Shown piece by piece: positions 58,701 through 64,000 of a DNA stretch of 64,000 bases. The stretch's first letter is position 1; the number at the start of each line of letters is the position of its first letter. The position numbers and the translations under genes were made by a program. The notes under the pieces were generated by a model that was given only the letters and a program-made list of their open reading frames with translations, did not search any database and was not told where the DNA came from. The stretch covers positions 62,001-126,000 of the forward strand of contig NZ_MSIE01000025.1 in assembly GCF_001921205.1 (NCBI RefSeq). Direction: 5' to 3'. Origin of the DNA: Actinophytocola xanthii (GTDB lineage Bacteria > Actinomycetota > Actinomycetes > Mycobacteriales > Pseudonocardiaceae).

Positions 58701-59467
58701 CGCGAGCCGAACTGGCGCGGTTGATGTCCGCGCTCGAAGCCGGAGCGCCCGACGCCCCTGTCGAGCCGCGCAGCCCAGCCGTCACTCCGGAATCCTCCGG
58801 AGGGGACACCGCTGCGGAGCCCTCACGAGGCGAACCCGCCTCCAGCGGCCGGTGGTCGTTCCCCGCACCCGGCACACCGGTCGCCCTGCCAGCGCCCGCT
58901 CGGCCCGGCGACGACCAGACCCCTCGCTACGGGCTCGCCCTCTCCGTCCCCGCGCCGCCCGAACCAAGCGAAGTCCCCGAACCACCCAGCCCCGCCGAGG
59001 TGCCCGAACCCCCTCCACCGGAGCCCGTCCCGACCCCACCGAACGACCCCGGGGCCTGGCCACCGGGCGAACCAGGTTCGAGGCCACCGGGCGAACCGGG
59101 GTCGCCGCCACCCGGCGAACCGGGGCCGCCGCCACCCGGCGAACCAGGGTCGCAGCCGCCCGGTGATCCCACCGTCGTCCCCCACCTCGGCGCGTACCCG
59201 GGGACCACGGGCCAGGAAGCACCTTTCGGCGAACCGGTGGATCCGCCGACACCCAGCCCCCGGCCCCGGCGCCGCGGCGAACGCTCCTCCACCGCCATCG
59301 CCGGGCTGCTCGCCGACGCGCTCGCCGCCTACCAGGAGACCGCGCGCGACGACCACGACGCGCAGCCGCCCACCCCCTCCGCCGAAGCGGACCTCGCCTC
59401 GTTCGACCGCCTGCTCGACTGGCCTTACCAGCCGCCCGCTTCGGGCCGGCATCGGTCACCCGAATGA
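55781..59467 (+). CDS. TPR protein with degenerate GGDEF domain and proline-rich tail
   Basis: 1228 residues from GTG 55781 (GGGGG 5 bases upstream; TTG 55769 and GTG 55784 are alternatives). Residues ~1-370 are TPR-like helical repeats. At about 410-570 lies a GGDEF-fold domain: 'VTGLLNSAGLVRRLS' is the usual start, but the GG(D/E)EF loop reads 'ARSDGTELAVLLP', so diguanylate cyclase activity is doubtful. The remaining ~650 residues are Pro/Ser/Gly/Thr-rich and disordered, containing an internal PPGEPGS repeat near the end. No membrane helix. It lies 13 bases after ettA, so they may be co-transcribed. The role is unknown; signalling scaffold is a guess. Confidence 0.75.
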   Translation: MVAAWDDSPAAGGLGECSALVRSAEALRFSAPELAVQLARRALSVLADASGSDGVDHGDGRALVLAMRARAVLAAGLVRVSHYIDAVEPAFAALTLAEGEGMAELATSVRLDLAACAREVGEPLLGCALLRPVLEAAQSEPSVRATALARLVGCTAHVGRRDDVEDALAEADRLLASDEALSPDARRMERARLSVRTAAYHRWYGDTEDAAEAAREGLGQLNRLRGGRPETARLRAQLVLELVSALLDEGDLGEAEAASLPLLDEPVRATSAAAVGQLMLAVSTRIHLPRGRVERGRGLLDQAVWVAERHGLDNLLAETLTVVSQLDERAGHTTDALEWLRTARAAEQRRLRASARAARRVLTEVGSPAEWDVSAASALLRQVVQRVTQPVAPAMAPVQALPTPAVVERPPETDGVTGLLNSAGLVRRLSTVRNGERPVALTLVRLAEAGERAGANGVNLVELARRVRDLAPAHAELARSDGTELAVLLPHTTRDQAEEFAKSLRETAIESNWLATANARSITTGVVQSNPDAASVDANALLNAARDALSKAEPVRHPSDRTQPVDVTALTAQALADLQDVGDTLRIGRSIISSLSIPEGSGGRRRAETGTFPKLSSSGDGQPTPAGTTHPPTGSPRPPAPSDSPHSPAPSTPPGSPTAPRHATPAHGMPALDPSSPPPAPSSTDSGAISANSSFAGSPAGGGSPSERSGQWPQPPSSQPSHASQTPAEPTDAHAPDTREAGTPSPAQPVPGTEGSTPGQHQPSRARHSSSGVFPVPGTSWPPDTSRQDPPTPPLGFAGFTGTDAPGFRASRGSDAPAAHTADHGAAADNPTGQPTTGSPTSTPAAPGTAADAFGDFGPGASGSGLTTELADAHGSDPGTAGAGSPTPGLASSPRPHPADTRASGAGEGGTAGFPTPGSAPFSSERSDTALPASGAPEPTAAAGEAYPPPVSSPREAAAVEAVEEGYRSSYEETRAELARLMSALEAGAPDAPVEPRSPAVTPESSGGDTAAEPSRGEPASSGRWSFPAPGTPVALPAPARPGDDQTPRYGLALSVPAPPEPSEVPEPPSPAEVPEPPPPEPVPTPPNDPGAWPPGEPGSRPPGEPGSPPPGEPGPPPPGEPGSQPPGDPTVVPHLGAYPGTTGQEAPFGEPVDPPTPSPRPRRRGERSSTAIAGLLADALAAYQETARDDHDAQPPTPSAEADLASFDRLLDWPYQPPASGRHRSPE
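59040..59166 (+). repeat. Tandem repeat coding PPGEPGS-type units
   Basis: About five imperfect copies of a 9-residue unit of form (P)PPGEPG(S/P) lie within the proline-rich tail, with 24-30-base near-identical DNA units (CCACCGGGCGAACCAGG-like). Such units expand and contract by slippage, so copy number probably varies between strains. Confidence 0.8.
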
Positions 59468-59594
59468 GGGCGCCGCGTCCTCGTTAATCTGTGCACGATT
59501 CAGTGGCTCCTGCAGCGTGGGCCGACCAGTTGATCAGTTTAGGGTGTGCATACCTGTGGCACACCGACGTGCCGCCAATCGTGGAGTCGCGTAG

Positions 59595-62500
59595 ATGACC
59601 TCGACCGGAACCCGGACGTCCTCGGAATCACCCGGACCCAGGACCGACGCCGCCGAGGGACAGGAGTCCCCGGAGCAGACTCGGGACGAGCTGATCGAGC
59701 GGGCCGCTGCCGCCGCCCCGGACATCGCGGACCTCATCCGCCTCTACTACCGCTACATCCCACCCGAAGAGGTCATCGACCACGATCCGGTCGATCTTGT
59801 GGGCGCTGTGCGCAGTCACCGTCGGTTGGCCGAGCGGCGGGTGCCCGGACGTCCCGCCGTCCGCGTGTTCAACCCCGCCGCGTCCAACGACGGCTGGTCC
59901 ACGGTCGGCACCGTCGTCCAGATCGTCACCGACGACATGCCCTACCTCGTCGAGTCCGTCTCGGCCGAGCTCGTCCGCAGCAACCTGCAGGTCCACCGCG
60001 TCGTCCACCCGATCGTCGTCGTCCGGCGGGACGCCATCGGCGGGCTGCGGGACCTCCTGCCCAGCGCCGAGGCCGACGACCCCCCGGCAGACGCGCTCGC
60101 CGAGTCCTGGATGTCGATCGAGGTCGACCTCATCACCGACGCCGACCGCGGCCGGGACATCGAGGGCGGCCTGCTCGGCGTGCTCAACGACGTCCGCGAG
60201 GTCGTCGAGGACACCGCGAAGATGGAGGGCACCGCACGCGCCCTCGCCGACGAGCTCGAGCAGGAGCAGCCGGTCGACCAGGCCCAGTGCCTCGAAGGCG
60301 CCGCCCTGCTCCGCTGGCTCGCCGACGGCCACTTCACCTTCCTCGGCTACCGCCACTACGAGCTCCGCGCCGGCGACCCCCCCGCCCTGCGCGCCTCCCT
60401 CGCCAGCGGTCTCGGCGTGCTCCGCCGCGACAGCCTCGCCGAGCGGCACCTGCCCGCCTCCCCCGACGCGGCGAGCCACGCGCTCTCCGCCGACCTGCTC
60501 GTGCTCACCGAGGCCAGCGAGCCCTCGACCGTCCACCGGTCGGTCTACCCGTACTACATCGGTGTGAAGACGTTCGACACCGACGGTCAGGTGACCGGCG
60601 AGCACCGCTTCCTCGGCGTCTTCACGATCACCGCCCTGCACGAGGACGTCCTCGACATCCCCGTCGTCGGCCGCCGGGTCCGGGAGGTCATCCACCTCGC
60701 CGGCTTCCCGATCAGCTCCTACACCGGCCAGAAGATGCTGGAGGTCATCCAGAACTGGCCGCGGTCCGAGCTGTTCTCCACCAGCACCGAGTCGCTCTAC
60801 CAGACCACCACCGGCGTCATCGCCCTCGCCGACCGCCGCCGGCTGCGCCTGTTCCTGCGCCGCGACCCCTACGGCCGGTTCTACTCCTGCCTCGTCTTTC
60901 TCCCGCGCGACCGCTACACGACGACCTCCCGCCTGGCCATGCAGGAGGTCCTCATCGACGAGCTGGGCGGGCGCAACCTCGAGTTCTCCACCCGCATCGG
61001 GGAGACCGCGCTCGCACAGGTGCACTTCACCGTGCACACCGCCGACCCGGAACGCGCGATCGAGCCGGACGTCGCCCACATCCAGGCCAGGATGACCGAG
61101 GCCGTCCGCACCTGGGACGACAAGCTCGTCGAGGCCGTCTTCGCCGAGCAGCGGGAGCTGCTCACCGGCGCCACCGACGACCGCACGGTCACGATCGGCG
61201 CCGAGTCGGCCACCGAGCAGGGCCAGCGCTTCGCCGACGTGTTCCCCGAGGCGTACAAGGAGGACTTCGACGCCACCGCGGCGCTCGCCGACCTCCGCCG
61301 GCTCGAGGCCTTGCGCCACACCGGCGACATGGACCTCTCCTTCTACGAGCCTCCGCACAGCGTGCCGGGGGAGCGGCGGTTCAAGCTCTACCTCGCGGGC
61401 GAGGGCGTCACCCTCTCCCAGGTCCTGCCGGTCCTGCAGCAGATGGGCGTCGAGGTCGTCGACGAGCGCCCGTACGACCTGCGCCGTGCGGACGGCGGCC
61501 AGTGGTGGATCTACGACTTCGGCCTGCGGATCGACCCTGCCGTCGTCGAGGGGCTCTCCGCCGAGGAGCGGGCGGAGCTGCGCACCGAGTTCGAGAAGGC
61601 GTTCGGCGCGATCTGGCGCGGCGAGGCCGAGTCGGACCGGTTCAACTCCCTGGTCCTGCGTGGCGGGCTGAGCTGGCGCCAGGCCAGCCTGCTCCGCACC
61701 TACGCCCGCTACCTCCGCCAGGCCGGCACGCCCTACTCCACCGAGTACATCGAGGACGCGGTGCTCGGCCACACCGAGGTGGCCACAGCGCTGGTCGAGC
61801 TGTTCGAGACGCGCTTCGACCCCGGCATGCCCGAGCAGCGGCGCCGCGAGGCCGCCGACGAGCAGATCAACCGGATCACCGCGATGATCGACGAGGTCAC
61901 CAGCCTCGACGCGGACCGCATCCTGCGCAGCTTCCTCACCCTCATCAGCGCCACCCTGCGTACCAACTACCACGTCCAGGACAGCGAGGGCCGACCTCGG
62001 CCCTACCTCGCGGTGAAGCTCGACCCCGGCCTGGTCCCCGACCTGCCCGAGCCGCGGCCCAAGTTCGAGATCTTCGTCTACTCGCCACGCGTCGAGGGCG
62101 TGCACCTGCGGTTCGGCCCCGTCGCGCGCGGCGGGCTGCGCTGGTCGGACCGCCGCGAGGACTTCCGCACCGAGATCCTCGGGCTGGTCAAGGCGCAGGC
62201 GGTGAAGAACGCGGTCATCGTGCCGGTCGGCGCCAAGGGCGGGTTCGTGGTCAAGCGCCCACCCGCGCCGACCGGCTCGCCCGGCCCGGACCGGGAGGCG
62301 CAGCTCGCCGAGGGCATCGCCTGCTACCGGATGTTCATCTCCGGCCTGCTCGACCTGACCGACAACCTCCGCGCCGGCGAGGTGCTGCCGGCCAAGGACG
62401 TGGTCCGCTACGACGGCGACGACTCCTACCTGGTGGTCGCCGCGGACAAGGGCACCGCCACGTTCTCCGACATCGCCAACGAGGTCGCGGCGAGCTACGG

Positions 62501-64000
62501 CTTCTGGCTCGGCGACGCGTTCGCGTCCGGCGGTTCGGTCGGCTACGACCACAAGGCCATGGGCATCACCGCCCGCGGCGCCTGGGAGAGCGTCAAGCGG
62601 CACTTCCGCGAGCTGGGCAAGGACACCCAGACCGAGGACTTCACCGTCGTCGGGATCGGCGACATGGCCGGCGACGTGTTCGGCAACGGCATGCTGCTCT
62701 CCGAGCACATCCGCCTGGTCGCCGCGTTCAACCACATGCACGTGTTCATCGACCCCGACCCGGACCCGGCCGCCTCCTTCGCCGAGCGGCGCCGGCTGTT
62801 CGAGCTGCCCCGCTCCACCTGGGACGACTACGACCGTGAGCTGATCAGCGAGGGCGGCGGGGTCTGGCCCCGGACGCTCAAGTCGATCCCGGTCAGCGAG
62901 CAGGCCCGGGTCGCGCTCGGCCTTCCCGAGGGGACGACCAAGCTCTCCCCGCCCGAGCTGATGAGGGCGATCCTGCTGGCCGAGGTCGACCTGCTGTGGA
63001 ACGGGGGCATCGGCACCTACGTCAAGGCCACGACCGAGAGCAACGTGGAGGTCGGCGACAAGGCCAACGACGCGGTTCGGGTCAACGGGGCCGACCTGCG
63101 GGTGAAGGTGGTCGGCGAGGGCGGGAACCTCGGCCTCACCCAACGGGGCCGGATCGAGTTCGCCAGGCAGGGCGGCAAGGTCAACACCGACGCGCTGGAC
63201 AACTCGGCGGGCGTGGACTGCTCCGACCACGAGGTCAACATCAAGATCCTGCTCGACCAGCTGGTGCTCCAGGGCGCGCTCGACGAGGAGCAGCGCAACG
63301 AGCTGCTGGTGGCGATGACCGACGAGGTCGCCGACCTGGTGCTCGCCGACAACTACAGCCAGAACGCGGTACTCGGGGTGAGCCGGGCGCACGCGGTGCC
63401 CATGCTGACCGTCCTGGCCCGCCTGGTCGCCCACCTGGAGGAGCGGGCCGGTCTGGACCGCGACCTGGAGGCGTTGCCGTCCAAGGCGCGGTTCCGCGAG
63501 ATGGACAAGGCCGGCCTCGGCCTCACCTCGCCCGAGCTCGCGTCGCTGCTCGCGCACGTGAAGCTGTCGCTCAAGGAGGAGGTGCTGGCCAGCGAGCTGC
63601 CAGAGGCGGACGTGTTCGCCCGCCGGCTGCCCGAGTACTTCCCGACCCAGCTGCGCGAGACCTTCTCCGACGCGATCGGCCGGCATCCGCTGCGCCGCCA
63701 GATCACCACCACGCTCGTGGTGAACGAGGTGGTCGACGGCGGCGGCGTGTCCTACGCGTTCCGGCTCGCCGAGGAGATGAACGCGACGGCCACCGACGCG
63801 GTCCGCGCGTTCACCGCGGCGACGACGATCTACGACCTCAAGAAGCTGTGGCGGGACATCCGGGCGCTGGACAACGTGGTACCCACGGACGTCGCCGACG
63901 GCATGGTGCTGGAGAGCAGACGGCTGCTGGACCGCGCCTCCCGGTGGCTGCTGTCCAACCGTCCGCAGCCGCTCGCGGTGGGCGCGGAGATCAACCGCTT
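59595..64000 (+). CDS. gdh: NAD-specific glutamate dehydrogenase, large (GDH-180 class), partial
   Basis: The gene starts at ATG 59595 (GGAG at 59582-59585) and is open to the right edge, giving at least 1468 residues of a family of about 1600-1650. The N-terminal part carries ACT-like regulatory domains ('VQIVTDDMPYLVESVSAELV', 'HFTFLGYRHYELRAGDPPAL'). The catalytic part has 'HLRFGPVARGGLRWSDRRED' and 'AVIVPVGAKGGFVVKR' around residues 835-885, with the substrate-binding and catalytic Lys in the 'GAKGGF' region. The NAD domain has 'FTVVGIGDMAGDVFGNGMLL'. It converts L-glutamate to 2-oxoglutarate with NAD+ and is catabolic and allosterically regulated. The 3' end lies outside the window. Confidence 0.95.
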   Translation, partial: MTSTGTRTSSESPGPRTDAAEGQESPEQTRDELIERAAAAAPDIADLIRLYYRYIPPEEVIDHDPVDLVGAVRSHRRLAERRVPGRPAVRVFNPAASNDGWSTVGTVVQIVTDDMPYLVESVSAELVRSNLQVHRVVHPIVVVRRDAIGGLRDLLPSAEADDPPADALAESWMSIEVDLITDADRGRDIEGGLLGVLNDVREVVEDTAKMEGTARALADELEQEQPVDQAQCLEGAALLRWLADGHFTFLGYRHYELRAGDPPALRASLASGLGVLRRDSLAERHLPASPDAASHALSADLLVLTEASEPSTVHRSVYPYYIGVKTFDTDGQVTGEHRFLGVFTITALHEDVLDIPVVGRRVREVIHLAGFPISSYTGQKMLEVIQNWPRSELFSTSTESLYQTTTGVIALADRRRLRLFLRRDPYGRFYSCLVFLPRDRYTTTSRLAMQEVLIDELGGRNLEFSTRIGETALAQVHFTVHTADPERAIEPDVAHIQARMTEAVRTWDDKLVEAVFAEQRELLTGATDDRTVTIGAESATEQGQRFADVFPEAYKEDFDATAALADLRRLEALRHTGDMDLSFYEPPHSVPGERRFKLYLAGEGVTLSQVLPVLQQMGVEVVDERPYDLRRADGGQWWIYDFGLRIDPAVVEGLSAEERAELRTEFEKAFGAIWRGEAESDRFNSLVLRGGLSWRQASLLRTYARYLRQAGTPYSTEYIEDAVLGHTEVATALVELFETRFDPGMPEQRRREAADEQINRITAMIDEVTSLDADRILRSFLTLISATLRTNYHVQDSEGRPRPYLAVKLDPGLVPDLPEPRPKFEIFVYSPRVEGVHLRFGPVARGGLRWSDRREDFRTEILGLVKAQAVKNAVIVPVGAKGGFVVKRPPAPTGSPGPDREAQLAEGIACYRMFISGLLDLTDNLRAGEVLPAKDVVRYDGDDSYLVVAADKGTATFSDIANEVAASYGFWLGDAFASGGSVGYDHKAMGITARGAWESVKRHFRELGKDTQTEDFTVVGIGDMAGDVFGNGMLLSEHIRLVAAFNHMHVFIDPDPDPAASFAERRRLFELPRSTWDDYDRELISEGGGVWPRTLKSIPVSEQARVALGLPEGTTKLSPPELMRAILLAEVDLLWNGGIGTYVKATTESNVEVGDKANDAVRVNGADLRVKVVGEGGNLGLTQRGRIEFARQGGKVNTDALDNSAGVDCSDHEVNIKILLDQLVLQGALDEEQRNELLVAMTDEVADLVLADNYSQNAVLGVSRAHAVPMLTVLARLVAHLEERAGLDRDLEALPSKARFREMDKAGLGLTSPELASLLAHVKLSLKEEVLASELPEADVFARRLPEYFPTQLRETFSDAIGRHPLRRQITTTLVVNEVVDGGGVSYAFRLAEEMNATATDAVRAFTAATTIYDLKKLWRDIRALDNVVPTDVADGMVLESRRLLDRASRWLLSNRPQPLAVGAEINR

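Noticed and set aside
59628-63686. 1352-codon open frame antisense to glutamate dehydrogenase
   Set aside because: The sense strand encodes clear GDH-180 motifs throughout. The antisense text is low-complexity (Arg, Gly, Val, Gln rich) and has no domain.
1-64000. CRISPR array, insertion sequence, prophage or riboswitch
   Set aside because: No regularly spaced repeats, transposase or integrase text, phage structural genes or recognisable riboswitch cores were seen on either strand.

Overview
The window is about 70% GC chromosomal DNA from a filamentous-type actinobacterium, most likely a member of the Pseudonocardiaceae. The placement rests on gene content: a four-gene conservon, a 180-kDa-class NAD-glutamate dehydrogenase, CtaG/CopD fusion, LAETG-type surface protein, F420-type flavin-fold proteins, many TetR/ECF regulators, strong GC3 bias, frequent GTG starts and several probable leaderless transcripts. 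No plasmid, phage, transposase, integrase or CRISPR array is visible. Family-level placement is inference.

Layout, left to right. 1-5 kb: end of a methyltransferase, a MelB-type symporter coupled to a PLP decarboxylase-like gene, an Lrp/AsnC regulator and an MFS carrier. 5-8.4 kb: an uncharacterised protein divergent from an ArsR-type regulator/SRPBCC pair with a perfect dyad operator, then a 637-bp gene-poor stretch and a small membrane protein. 8.5-15.7 kb: a secreted GH97 glycosidase and a four-gene xanthine-dehydrogenase-type molybdenum hydroxylase operon carrying its own TetR regulator. 15.8-20 kb: envelope proteins (two-TM coiled-coil protein, LAETG protein, lipoprotein), a MerR-thioredoxin pair and two overlapping sigma-factor genes. 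20-26.9 kb: a degenerate Ser/Thr kinase with a long helical-repeat tail, a pentapeptide-type membrane protein, a lipoprotein, PhzF and a V8-like protease. 27-37 kb: GT39 glycosyltransferase, methyltransferase, SigE-family sigma factor with its membrane partner, a broken subtilisin gene, two F420-type flavin-fold proteins, VOC, cupin and TetR. 37-41 kb: a lone class I terpene synthase, then an HTH protein divergent from a shortened pyruvate phosphate dikinase. 41.2-45.2 kb: a complete conservon (CvnA-D). 45.2-51.2 kb: a swivel-domain (PEP-utilising) enzyme, two TetR regulators, tRNA-Arg(UCU), and a LacI regulator divergent from an MFS carrier. 51.3-64 kb: CopD-CtaG, an SSB with DnaA-box-like sites upstream, EttA, a TPR/degenerate-GGDEF protein with a proline-rich tail, and NAD-glutamate dehydrogenase running off the right edge.

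Most of the window is ordinary chromosomal housekeeping plus many small regulator-target modules. The points most worth a second look are the subtilase gene with two independent lesions, the conservon lying between two phosphohistidine-swivel enzymes of which only one has an ATP-grasp domain, the tandem sigma genes, the kinase with altered catalytic motifs, and the paired DnaA-box-like sites in front of ssb. I did not find a clearly new multi-gene system such as a defence island or RiPP cluster.
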